From: an uncultured Eubacteriales bacterium
GTDB lineage: Bacteria; Bacillota; Clostridia; Oscillospirales; Oscillospiraceae
Length of the DNA stretch: 64,000 nt
Direction of reading: 5' to 3'
NCBI GenBank assembly: GCA_900546255.1
Contig: URCB01000007.1
Span: 1 to 64,000 of the forward strand
A program made the translations under genes and the position numbers. Position 1 is the first letter of the stretch. The number at the start of each line of letters is the position of its first letter. Shown here in pieces: positions 48,094-55,841 of the stretch. The notes under the pieces are model-generated. The model was not told the DNA's origin and made no database searches. It was given only the letters and a program-made list of their open reading frames with translations.

Positions 48094-49026
48094 TTAAAGT
48101 TTGGTAAAACCCATGGTTTTTTCCCGACCGTTTCCCTGTGATAGGGGGCCTGCGGATAAACTCGCCCGTACCTGGTGCAAAAAGGCCTCCGCCGCCGGGG
48201 AAAAAATCTGGTACTTCTTCCATACCAGGTACATCCACGATTCCAGCCGGGGGGCCAGGGGGCGGAAGCAGAGGCGGTCTCCCGCCGCCTTCACCACCCC
48301 ATCCAGGGTAAGCGCACAGCCCACCCCTTCCTCCACCAATAGGATCAGGTTGTTCACCAGGTTTCCAGTGGAGACGATGTGCAGTTTCTCATAGTCATAC
48401 CCCAGCCAGCCGGACAGGCCGTTTTCTCCCACCATCTGCCGGGAGACAATGAGGGGGAGGTCCGCCAAATCCTCCGGCCGAACCACCGCCTGCTGGGCCA
48501 AAGGATGGTCCCAGCGGAGGAGCAGCCCCCACACATCCGGGCGCGGCAGACGGAGGGAGTCATACTTGCCTACCTCCACCGGCTCAATGAGGGTGCCAAA
48601 ATCAATGAGGCCCCGGTCCAGCCGCTCGGCCACATCGTACCCATCCCCGCTAAAAAAGTGAACACAGATCCCCGGGTGCCGCTGCTGCACCTGTTCCACT
48701 GCCTGGGCAATGGGGCGCATACTCTCGGTCTCGCCCCCGCCGATGTGAATGTCGCCGGTGATCTGCTCGTCGGAGGCACTGACCTCTGCTTTGGTTTTTT
48801 CCACCAGCGAGACGATTTCCTCCGCCCGTTTCCGCAGGAGCATCCCCTCCTTGGTCAGGGTGATCCGCCGCTTGCCCCGGTAAAACAGCTGCTTGCCCAG
48901 TTCCTCCTCCAGTTCCCGCAGCTGCTTGGACAGCGGGGGCTGGGTCATATGCAAAACCTCTGCCGCGCCGGAAATGGTCTGTTCCCTGGCCACGGCCAGG
49001 AAGTAGCGCAGGACACGAACGTCCAT
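48094..49026 (-). CDS. LysR-family transcriptional regulator
   Basis: A 310-residue regulator. The winged helix is at 1-60 (FLAVAREQTISGAAEVLHMT, QPPLSKQLRELEEELGKQLF), and a LysR substrate-binding domain follows from about 90 (GDIHIGGGETESM, GLIDFGTLIEP). It is divergent from the fused hydrolase gene and its redox neighbours, which it probably controls. The stop lies in a gene-free region. Confidence 0.93.
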   Translation of the reverse strand: MDVRVLRYFLAVAREQTISGAAEVLHMTQPPLSKQLRELEEELGKQLFYRGKRRITLTKEGMLLRKRAEEIVSLVEKTKAEVSASDEQITGDIHIGGGETESMRPIAQAVEQVQQRHPGICVHFFSGDGYDVAERLDRGLIDFGTLIEPVEVGKYDSLRLPRPDVWGLLLRWDHPLAQQAVVRPEDLADLPLIVSRQMVGENGLSGWLGYDYEKLHIVSTGNLVNNLILLVEEGVGCALTLDGVVKAAGDRLCFRPLAPRLESWMYLVWKKYQIFSPAAEAFLHQVRASLSAGPLSQGNGREKTMGFTKL

Positions 49027-49047
49027 ACCATCCCTCCTTTCTGTCTC

Positions 49048-49076
49048 AGGATACTCGATTTTACCATATCTTTCAA
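49048..49076 (-). promoter_or_regulatory. Promoter of the LysR gene
   Basis: On the minus strand TTGAAA (49076-49071) and TATCCT (49053-49048) are 17 bases apart. The opposite strand has TTGCGA, 17 bases, TGCTAT as a weak divergent promoter. Confidence 0.65.
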
Positions 49077-49154
49077 GTATATTGCGACATTCTTGATAGG
49101 TATTTGCTATTTTTTGTTTCTCTGTTACCCTTTCCCTGTCAGGAGGTGAGGGCC

Positions 49155-50423
49155 ATGCCCCGGCAAAACCCCCAGGCTCTGCTGCAAAACCTGCAAGACG
49201 CCGGCTGCGGGGAGGGGCTGATCACCCAGTTCCTCACCCTGTACCAGGCGGGCCAGTACCCCCAAAGCTTTGCCCTGCTGGCCCAGCACCGGCGCACGCT
49301 TCTGCAGCGCTGCCGTGAGGCAGAGCGAAGGATCGCCTGCCTAGACTATCTGGTCTATCAAATGGAATCCCGGCACCCTGGTTCCGATAAGGAACCCATC
49401 CGAACCATCCATCCCCTCGGAAAAGGAGGCACTACCATGCACGAATCTTTGACCCTCTCCCAGGAATGGGACAAAACCTTCCCCAAAAGCGATCAGGTGG
49501 ACCACTGCAAAATCACCTTCCACAACCGCTACGGCATCCCCTTGGCTGGCGATCTCTACCGGCCCAAAGAGGGCAGCGGAAGGCTGGCTGCCATCGCGGT
49601 GTGCGGCCCCTTCGGTGCTGTCAAAGAGCAGGCCGCCGGCCTCTATGCCCAAGCCCTGGCGGAACGGGGCTTTCTAACCCTGGCCTTTGACCCCTCCTTT
49701 ACCGGGGAGAGCGGCGGCCTGCCCCGCTACATGGCCTCCCCGGACATCAACACCGAGGATTTTCAGGCCGCTGTCGACTGCCTGTCCACCCGGGAGGATG
49801 TGGATCCGGAGAAAATCGGCCTGGTCGGCATCTGCGGCTGGGGTGGCCTGGCCCTGAACACCGCCGCCATAGACACCCGGGTGAAGGCCACCGTGACTTC
49901 CACCATGTACGACATGGGAAGGGTCAACGCCAAAGGGTATTTTGACCAGGAAGACAGTGAGGAGGCACGCCACGCCAAACGCCAGGCCCTCAACGCCCAG
50001 CGGACGAAAGACTACCAAACCGGCACCTATGCCCTGGGGGGCGGTGTGGTGGACCCCCTGCCAGAGGATGCCCCCTTCTTCGTGAAGGATTACCACGACT
50101 ACTATAAAACCAACCGGGGGTATCACAAACGTTCCCTCAACTCCAACGGCGGCTGGAATGTCACCGGCTGCCTGTCTTTCCTGAACCAGCCCATCCTGCA
50201 ATACAGCCACGAGATTCGCAGCGCCGTACTGGTCATCCATGGAGAGAAGGCCCATTCCTGCTATATGAGCCGGGACGCCTTTGCCAACATGATGGACGGC
50301 AACCCCTGTCCGGAAAATAAGGAACTCCTTCTCCTCCCCGGCGCAGTGCACACCGACTTGTATGACCGGATGGACGTGATTCCCTTTGACAAGATCACCG
50401 CGTTTTTCCGGCAGTATCTATAA
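49155..50423 (+). CDS. Small helical protein fused in frame to an alpha/beta hydrolase
   Basis: One frame of 422 codons with two natural parts. The first 75 residues match a small helical Clostridia family: NLQDAGCGEGLITQFLTLYQ, then CREAERRIACLDYLVYQME. The rest (from 49437) is an alpha/beta hydrolase, related to dienelactone-hydrolase-type proteins: GDLYRPKEGSGRLAAIAVCG, GICGWGGLALNTAAID (nucleophile elbow with Cys/Gly rather than Ser), and HGEKAHSC near the end. A perfect AAAAGGAGG stands 7 bases before the ATG at 49437. It starts at 49155 with AGGAGG 8 bases upstream. Loss of a stop between two genes is likely. Confidence 0.85.
   Translation: MPRQNPQALLQNLQDAGCGEGLITQFLTLYQAGQYPQSFALLAQHRRTLLQRCREAERRIACLDYLVYQMESRHPGSDKEPIRTIHPLGKGGTTMHESLTLSQEWDKTFPKSDQVDHCKITFHNRYGIPLAGDLYRPKEGSGRLAAIAVCGPFGAVKEQAAGLYAQALAERGFLTLAFDPSFTGESGGLPRYMASPDINTEDFQAAVDCLSTREDVDPEKIGLVGICGWGGLALNTAAIDTRVKATVTSTMYDMGRVNAKGYFDQEDSEEARHAKRQALNAQRTKDYQTGTYALGGGVVDPLPEDAPFFVKDYHDYYKTNRGYHKRSLNSNGGWNVTGCLSFLNQPILQYSHEIRSAVLVIHGEKAHSCYMSRDAFANMMDGNPCPENKELLLLPGAVHTDLYDRMDVIPFDKITAFFRQYL
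49423..49439 (+). promoter_or_regulatory. Internal ribosome site and start of the hydrolase part
   Basis: AAGGAGG (49423-49429), seven bases, ATG (49437). Translation from here would give a 328-residue stand-alone hydrolase beginning MHESLTLSQEWDKTFPKSD. Confidence 0.65.
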
Positions 50424-50445
50424 AGGCCGCCCAGATTACAATGGG

Positions 50446-51051
50446 ATGAAAGTATTATTGTTCAACGGCAGCACCCGGAACAACGGCTGCACCTACCTGG
50501 CTTTGGACCAGGTCGCCCAAACCCTGCGTCAGGCGGGCATTGAGACAGAGCTTCTCCAACTGGGGGGCAAGCCTGTCCGAGATTGCCTGGGCTGCAATCG
50601 CTGCGCAGAGAACGGCCAGTGCGTTTTCTCAGAGGACGTAGTCAACCTTTGGATCCGCAAGGCCCGGCAGGCCGATGGGTTTGTCTTTGGATCTCCGGTG
50701 TATTTTGCCCACCCCACAGGCCAGATGCTGGCGGTGATGGACCGGCTGTTCTACGCGGGAGGGGATGCCTTTGCCCACAAACCTGCCGCCGCAGTGGTCA
50801 CCGCCCGGCGGGCAGGTACCACTGCCTCCCTAGATGTGCTCACCAAGCACTTCACCAATGCCCAAATGCCGGTGGTGTCCTCCACTTACTGGAACATGGT
50901 ATTCGGCCCTGCCCCAGAGCAGGCCGTTCTGGACCAAGAGGGCCTGCAAACCATGCGGAACCTGGGGAGAAACCTCGCCTGGCTCCTCCAATGCATCCAG
51001 GCAGGACGGGAGCAAGGTCTTCTGCCCCCGGAAGCTGAGCACCGCGATTAA
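50446..51051 (+). CDS. Flavodoxin-family NAD(P)H-dependent oxidoreductase
   Basis: A 201-residue FMN protein with the phosphate loop LLFNGSTRNNGCTYLAL, the cysteine cluster CLGCNRCAENGQC (residues 48-60) typical of iron-sulfur flavoproteins and FMN reductases, and FGSPVYFAHPTGQMLAVMDR. The ATG at 50446 has no strong ribosome site but follows the hydrolase stop by 22 bases. Paired with an alpha/beta hydrolase under LysR control, as often seen in Clostridia. Confidence 0.9.
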   Translation: MKVLLFNGSTRNNGCTYLALDQVAQTLRQAGIETELLQLGGKPVRDCLGCNRCAENGQCVFSEDVVNLWIRKARQADGFVFGSPVYFAHPTGQMLAVMDRLFYAGGDAFAHKPAAAVVTARRAGTTASLDVLTKHFTNAQMPVVSSTYWNMVFGPAPEQAVLDQEGLQTMRNLGRNLAWLLQCIQAGREQGLLPPEAEHRD

Positions 51052-51106
51052 CCCATCCGCTTGCGCAGGTTCAGAGGGTCCCCCGCTTCCTTTTTTCCCT
51101 CCATGC

Positions 51107-51150
51107 AACGGAGCATGCACTGCCTTCAGGGGCACGGCATGCTCCGTTTT
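51107..51150 (+). terminator. Terminator after the flavodoxin-family gene
   Basis: AACGGAGCATGC pairs with GCATGCTCCGTT around 18 bases, followed by a T-rich stretch. Bases 51151-51275 contain no gene. Confidence 0.75.
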
Positions 51151-51291
51151 CTCTGGGGCGCCAAAGGGTTTGCCTCCACATTGGATACCTTTTAGGCATA
51201 TTCAAGAATGCAACATGAGTATTTTACATCGTTCTGCCTTCTTTATATCATAAAGGCAGAAGAAAAACCACACCACAAAGGAGGTTCCGAC

Positions 51292-52143
51292 ATGACTTCC
51301 CTTACCCTCAACAACGGCATTTCCATGCCCCAGCAGGGGCTGGGGGTGTTTCAGATCCCCGATGCGGCAGAATGCCGGCAGAGCGTCCTCTCTGCCCTGG
51401 AAACGGGGTACCGCCTCATCGACACCGCAGCCTGCTACGGCAACGAGCGGGCCGTGGGAGAGGCCGTGAAACGCAGTGGTCTCCCCCGGGAGGCGGTGTT
51501 CCTCACGTCCAAAGTTTGGATTCAGGACGCGGGGTACGAAAAGACCCTGGCCTCCTTTGAGAAGACCTTGGACAACCTGGGCACGGACTACCTGGACCTC
51601 TACCTCATCCACATGCCCTATGGCGACTACCACGGCAGCTGGCGGGCCATGGAAACCCTGCTGCAGGCCGGCCGTGTGCGGGCCATCGGCGTGTGCAACT
51701 TCCTGCCGGACCGTCTGGTGGACCTGATCCTCACCCACTCCGTGGTGCCCGCTGTCAACCAAATCGAGCTGCACCCCTTCTGCCAGCAGCAGGCCTTGCG
51801 GCAGGTGATGGCCGCCTACCACATCCAGCCCATGGCTTGGGCCCCCTTCGCAGAGGGGCAGGGCAACCTCTTCCACCACCCCGTTCTCTCCGCCATCGGG
51901 CAGGCCCATGGGAAAACCCCCGCACAGGTGGTTCTCCGCTGGCTGCGGCAGGAGGGCATTGTGGCCATTCCCAAATCTGTGCACCCCCAGCGCATCCGGG
52001 AAAACTGGGATATTGAGGACTTTACCCTCTCCCCAGGGGAGCTGACCCAAATCCGGGCCCTGGACCAGAACCGCAGCTGGATCCTGGATGTGCCCAACCT
52101 GACTGAGGTCTACCGGCTGCACAACATCCCCGTTTCCCAGTAA
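51292..52143 (+). CDS. Aldo/keto reductase (2,5-diketo-D-gluconate reductase-like)
   Basis: A 283-residue TIM-barrel reductase. The N-terminus MTSLTLNNGISMPQQGLGVF and the tetrad elements LIDTAACYGNERAVGEA (Asp, Tyr), TSKVWIQD (Lys) and LYLIHMPYG (His) are classic for the AKR5-type. The NADPH motif IPKSVHPQRIRENWDI is intact. AAAGGAGG precedes the ATG at 51292. It is followed after 13 bases by a flavodoxin lipoprotein. Confidence 0.94.
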   Translation: MTSLTLNNGISMPQQGLGVFQIPDAAECRQSVLSALETGYRLIDTAACYGNERAVGEAVKRSGLPREAVFLTSKVWIQDAGYEKTLASFEKTLDNLGTDYLDLYLIHMPYGDYHGSWRAMETLLQAGRVRAIGVCNFLPDRLVDLILTHSVVPAVNQIELHPFCQQQALRQVMAAYHIQPMAWAPFAEGQGNLFHHPVLSAIGQAHGKTPAQVVLRWLRQEGIVAIPKSVHPQRIRENWDIEDFTLSPGELTQIRALDQNRSWILDVPNLTEVYRLHNIPVSQ

Positions 52144-52156
52144 GGAGGATCCCCCC

Positions 52157-52780
52157 ATGAGAAAACCCCTACTTGCCCTGTTCCTGGCCCTTTCCCTGAC
52201 CCTGGGATTGGCCGCCTGCGGCAGCACCTCAGCACCGGAGGCAAACAATACCGCCTCAGACAGCGCCCCCTCGGAGAGCACACCCCAAACCGAAGCCAGC
52301 GGCGGCGTCCTGGTGGCCTATTTCTCCGCCACCGGCAACACGGAAGGGGTGGCCCAACAGCTGGCCGGCCTCCTCTCTACCGATCTCTACGCCATTACCC
52401 CGGCAGAGCCTTACACAGAGGAGGACCTGGACTATACCAACCCCAACAGCCGCTCCCAAGTGGAAGGGAGCGACCCCGACGCCCGGCCCGCCCTGGCAGG
52501 CGAGGCCCTGGACCTCACAGGTTACGATACCATCTTCCTGGGCTATCCCATCTGGAATGGGCAGGCCCCCAAGCTCCTCTCCACCTTCCTGGAAACCTAT
52601 GACTGCACCGGCAAAACCATCGTCCCCTTCTGCACCTCCGGCAGCAGCCCCATCGGCTCCAGTGCAGAAGCCCTCCAAGCCCTGGCCCCCGGGGCCCACT
52701 GGCTGGCAGGGCAGCGGTTTGCCGCTGACGCCAGCCAGGACACCCTGTCGGCTTGGGTGGACAGTCTGCCCCTCGAATAA
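52157..52780 (+). CDS. Flavodoxin-domain lipoprotein
   Basis: A 207-residue secreted lipoprotein with lipobox LGLAAC (cysteine about residue 22), a Ser/Thr/Glu linker and a flavodoxin domain with canonical phosphate loop VAYFSATGNTEGVAQQL. The flavin-binding loops are TIFLGYPIWNGQAPK and VPFCTSGSSPIGSSAE. Its relative at 4383-5054 has a changed phosphate loop, so this one is the more orthodox FMN binder. It probably accepts electrons outside the cell. Confidence 0.93.
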   Translation: MRKPLLALFLALSLTLGLAACGSTSAPEANNTASDSAPSESTPQTEASGGVLVAYFSATGNTEGVAQQLAGLLSTDLYAITPAEPYTEEDLDYTNPNSRSQVEGSDPDARPALAGEALDLTGYDTIFLGYPIWNGQAPKLLSTFLETYDCTGKTIVPFCTSGSSPIGSSAEALQALAPGAHWLAGQRFAADASQDTLSAWVDSLPLE

Positions 52781-52807
52781 CCCTCCCCTCTCTTTGGTAC
52801 CCCATTG

Positions 52808-52841
52808 GAAACAGGCGCCTGCGTTTGCAGGCGCCTGTTTC
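52808..52841. terminator. Bidirectional terminator
   Basis: GAAACAGGCGCCTGC pairs with GCAGGCGCCTGTTTC around 4 bases, between convergent genes. Confidence 0.85.
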
Positions 52842-52852
52842 TGCCGCTTCCC

Positions 52853-53206
52853 TTAAGCCTGCACAGCCTCCCGCGCCCGCAGCCGCTGGATATGGGTGGT
52901 GAGGATGGTGATACGCTGGGATGCCGCAGGCGGCGCCGACAGGGGGTACGGCGCAATCTCCTGCATCCGCAGCGGGTTCACCCGCCAAGCCCGGAGGGAC
53001 AGCGTGCGCAGGTTCCGCTCAATGTCGGAGCAGGCACACCCCATCGCATCCGCCACCACCCAGTAGATCTCCTTGGTCACGTTGCGGAGGCGGCTTTCCT
53101 TCTCCAAGGCCAGCTGGATGGCACACACCGCCTGCTGATATCCTTTGTAGTTTGGCGTAATCCCCAACGCCTGGAGTTCCTCGTGCATCAAAGCTGTGTC
53201 ACCCAT
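52853..53206 (-). CDS. Stand-alone Spo0A C-terminal-like DNA-binding protein
   Basis: A 117-residue protein consisting only of a domain like the C-terminal effector of Spo0A. LQALGITPNYKGYQQAVCAI matches the helix pair that begins GIPAHIKGYQY-type sequences. VTKEIYWVVADAMGCACSDI and ERNLRTLSLRAWR match the recognition region ITKxLYP-IAKxxxTTxSRVERAIRHAIEVAW. There is no receiver domain and no phosphorylation site. It may bind 0A-box-like DNA or compete with Spo0A. GGAGG lies 9 bases before the start. Confidence 0.85.
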   Translation of the reverse strand: MGDTALMHEELQALGITPNYKGYQQAVCAIQLALEKESRLRNVTKEIYWVVADAMGCACSDIERNLRTLSLRAWRVNPLRMQEIAPYPLSAPPAASQRITILTTHIQRLRAREAVQA

Positions 53207-53501
53207 GGTAAGCGCCTCCCATTTGATAAGGATAGAAAGAGTATACGACATATTTCCCAAAGATGCAGCAGAATCGACATTTTCTTTCAAAGATCGACAG
53301 GCGATAGGCAATGCACTCTATTATAAATAATCGAAAACGATGGCCAAATGACCTGGCTTCCTCCGGTCCCCGACAGCTTCCCCAGAGATTTCTCCCCCTT
53401 CCGACGGCAACAGGCACCCGGTTCCCTTTGGGCTCATAGGATACAGTGTCCCCGCCTGGGCCCATCCCAGGCCGGGGCAATTGATCCCGAGGAGGAATGT
53501 T
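53207..53501. other. Intergenic region without a gene
   Basis: About 295 bases between the divergent Spo0A-like and ZIP transporter genes. It has an AT-rich part at 53210-53345, likely holding the promoter of the Spo0A-like gene, and a GC-rich remainder. I find no RNA gene or clear operator. Confidence 0.6.
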
Positions 53502-54314
53502 ATGCTTGACAGCCTTGCCCAACTCGCTTTCCCTCTGCAAGCGCTGATTGCCACCCTGCTCACCTGGGCCTTGACCGCGCTGGGAGCCTGCGTGGTGTTT
53601 CTCATGCGCCGGCCCAACCAGAACGTGATGGACGCCATGCTGGGGCTGGCCGGGGGCGTGATGGTAGCAGCCGCCTTTTGGTCCCTGCTCTCCCCTGCCA
53701 TTGACATGGCCCAGGCCCTGGGGATGGTGCCCTGGCTCACCGTCTTTGTGGGGTTTATGGGGGGCGGCATTCTGCTGTTCTTCAGCGACCGGCTGTTTAC
53801 CAAACTCCAAGAAAAACGGGCCCTGCTTCAGCAGGGCCAGACGCAGGCCGGCCTCAAACGCTGCGCCATGCTGGTCTTTTCCATCACCCTGCACAACATC
53901 CCGGAAGGGATGGCCATTGGGGTGGCCTTTGGTTCCCTGGCCTATGGGTTGGAGGGCTCCACCGCCGCCGGGGCCTGGATGCTGGCCCTGGGCATCGGCC
54001 TGCAAAACCTGCCGGAGGGCATGGCGGTGAGCCTCCCCCTCCGCCGGGAGGGATACTCTCCCCGACAGGCCTTTTTCTACGGCCAACTCAGCGGCGTCGT
54101 GGAACCCATCGCTGCCGTGCTGGGGGCCCTGCTGGTCCTGAAAATCCAGGTCTGCCTTCCCTTTCTCCTGGCCTTTGCCGCAGGGGCTATGATCTACGTG
54201 GTGGTGGAGGAACTGATCCCAGAAAGCCAGACCAACGAGAACAAAGATTGGATGGCCCTCTTTACATTGGTGGGATTTTCTGTCATGATGGTATTGGATG
54301 TGGCCCTGGGGTAA
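53502..54314 (+). CDS. ZIP-family metal transporter
   Basis: A 270-residue polytopic membrane protein with about eight helices. The metal-binding helix pair is visible: FSITLHNIPEGMAIGVAFGS (His-Asn-x-Pro-Glu-Gly) and ALGIGLQNLPEGMAVSLPLR. A cytoplasmic loop with KLQEKRALLQQGQTQAGLKR precedes them. ZIP proteins import zinc, iron or related divalent metals into the cytoplasm. GAGGAGG precedes the ATG at 53502. Confidence 0.93.
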   Translation: MLDSLAQLAFPLQALIATLLTWALTALGACVVFLMRRPNQNVMDAMLGLAGGVMVAAAFWSLLSPAIDMAQALGMVPWLTVFVGFMGGGILLFFSDRLFTKLQEKRALLQQGQTQAGLKRCAMLVFSITLHNIPEGMAIGVAFGSLAYGLEGSTAAGAWMLALGIGLQNLPEGMAVSLPLRREGYSPRQAFFYGQLSGVVEPIAAVLGALLVLKIQVCLPFLLAFAAGAMIYVVVEELIPESQTNENKDWMALFTLVGFSVMMVLDVALG

Positions 54315-54349
54315 CCTAAGGGCAGAGACCACGATAGGAGGAATCCATC

Positions 54350-54550
54350 ATGAGCGTTCGTTTGAATGAAAATAAGGAAATCGTTGCCAAAATCCGAGAG
54401 GGACTGAAGCGGAAGGGCGGCCACTGCCCCTGTAAGCTGGAGGTCTCCCCCGCCACCAAATGTATCTGTCAGGAGTTCCGGGATCAGATTGCCGATCCCA
54501 ACTACGAGGGGTTCTGCCACTGCCAGCTCTACTACAAATCCAAGGACTGA
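54350..54550 (+). CDS. Small ferredoxin-thioredoxin reductase catalytic-like protein
   Basis: A 66-residue protein with cysteine motifs CPC (residues 26-28), CIC (38-40) and CHC (57-59), as in the catalytic chain of ferredoxin-thioredoxin reductase, where such cysteines hold a [4Fe-4S] cluster beside a redox disulfide. FCHCQLYYKS closes the family pattern. It starts 36 bases after the ZIP gene with TAGGAGG and may be cotranscribed. The partner (thioredoxin or other) is not visible. Confidence 0.82.
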   Translation: MSVRLNENKEIVAKIREGLKRKGGHCPCKLEVSPATKCICQEFRDQIADPNYEGFCHCQLYYKSKD

Positions 54551-54621
54551 GTAGGTTGGCATAGTTTTGCCTGGGCGGGCATATCATTCAGACAGTCAAC
54601 AACTTTGGAGGCGGTCTGAAC

Positions 54622-55263
54622 ATGGAACAACAGGAAAACCGAGTGGTTCTGCGAGGAACCGTTGCGGAAGAAGCCACTCTCTCCCACCAAGTGCACGGCA
54701 TTGCCTTTTACCGCTTTCCCCTGGTAGTGCCCCGCCTATCCGGCCGAGAGGACCGGCTGAACATCCTCTGCCCCCACACCGCCCCAGAGGATCCCCTGCC
54801 CCAAGCCGGGGCCTTTGTGGAGGTGCGGGGGGAGGTGCGCTCCTTCAACAACCGAAGCGGCGTGGGCAACCGGCTGGTGATCACCGTCCTGGCCCGGGAA
54901 CTTCTCTCCAGCGCGGAGGAACCCTGTAACCAAGTGGTCTTAGGGGGTGTGCTGTGCAAGCCCCCAGTCCTCCGGCGCACCCCTTTGGGGCGGGATATCT
55001 GTGACCTGCTCCTGGCGGTCAACCGCCGCTACCGCCGGGCAGACTATCTCCCCTGCATCGCCTGGGGCGGGCTGGCCCTGCAGTGCAGCCGCCTGCAAAC
55101 CGGAGATCCCCTTTGGTTAGACGGCCGGCTGCAGAGCCGCACCTATTTGAAAACCGTTGGGGAGGCCACCCAGGAGCGCACTGCCTTCGAGATCTCCATC
55201 ACCAGCATAGACCCGCCCGGCGCCCAGGAAGAGAGGGGTTGGGAGGAATCCTTGGGGAAGTAA
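54622..55263 (+). CDS. Tandem OB-fold single-stranded DNA-binding-like protein
   Basis: A 213-residue protein of two OB folds. The first (residues about 7-95) has VVLRGTVAEEATLSHQVHGI and FVEVRGEVRSFNNRSG. The second (about 103-195) is closer to bacterial SSB: VVLGGVLCKPPVLRRTPLGR, ICDLLLAVNRRYRRADYLPC, WLDGRLQSRTYLK and RTAFEISITSI. There is no acidic SSB tail. It is not the main replicative SSB but may bind single-stranded DNA in repair or competence. TTGGAGG lies before the start. Confidence 0.85.
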   Translation: MEQQENRVVLRGTVAEEATLSHQVHGIAFYRFPLVVPRLSGREDRLNILCPHTAPEDPLPQAGAFVEVRGEVRSFNNRSGVGNRLVITVLARELLSSAEEPCNQVVLGGVLCKPPVLRRTPLGRDICDLLLAVNRRYRRADYLPCIAWGGLALQCSRLQTGDPLWLDGRLQSRTYLKTVGEATQERTAFEISITSIDPPGAQEERGWEESLGK

Positions 55264-55841
55264 CTGACTGGGGCATTTGTTTACAAATCGGTCACAACTT
55301 TCACAATTTATCCATAAGATTCCAATATTTTGGTCACAATTGTCGGGTAGGATATCACCTGTAAGCAGCAGAGACCAAAACTTTCTGACTTACCTTACAC
55401 ACTCTCTTTTCTCTCTCTTTTCTCTCTTTTTAAAAAAGGAACGGCAGCGATCTGGGAAGTCGCTGCCGTCTCTTTTTGTCTTTTGTCCCTCTGGAAAAAC
55501 ACCTTCTCCAGATTGTTACGGGAAAAATCCAACGTCTGGAACATGGGGATATTGCATAAGCTTTCTGTGGCCCCGCTGCACCAAACGCCGGTACCCCAGC
55601 AGCTCTGGGGTACCCAACCCCGCGCAATGAATTTTTTCGAAAGAAACTCCAGGAAAAAATATGGCTTCTATACGAAAAAAATGGATGCACAGCGTTGATT
55701 TTCGTCATTCTATGTGGTAAGGTGTAGCTGTACAATTTGTCCTTGGCCGAAAACGGTTGCCGAGAGCATCCCCGTTCCCGTGACAGGCGCTTTCTGTCAG
55801 GCCAGTTGGTTCTTACCAATCAAAAAGGAGACAAAACCGTC
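55264..55841. other. Long intergenic region before the acyl-CoA dehydrogenase
   Basis: The first part (55265-55400) is AT-rich. A polypyrimidine tract of CTCTCTTTT-type units lies at 55402-55431. A terminator follows at 55440-55476. Then come a perfect hairpin (GGTACCCCAG with CTGGGGTACC at 55590-55614) and another near 55780-55800 (CTGACAGG-type repeat). A TACAAT box near 55730 may start the acd transcript. I see no gene. Confidence 0.6.
55440..55476 (+). terminator. Terminator in the intergenic region
   Basis: AACGGCAGCGA pairs with TCGCTGCCG, followed by TCTCTTTTT. It probably ends transcription from the OB-fold gene. Confidence 0.85.

Noticed and set aside
55402..55431. Polypyrimidine tract as a functional element
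   Set aside because: It is simple sequence. I cannot tell it from slippage products, so it is only noted within the intergenic entry.
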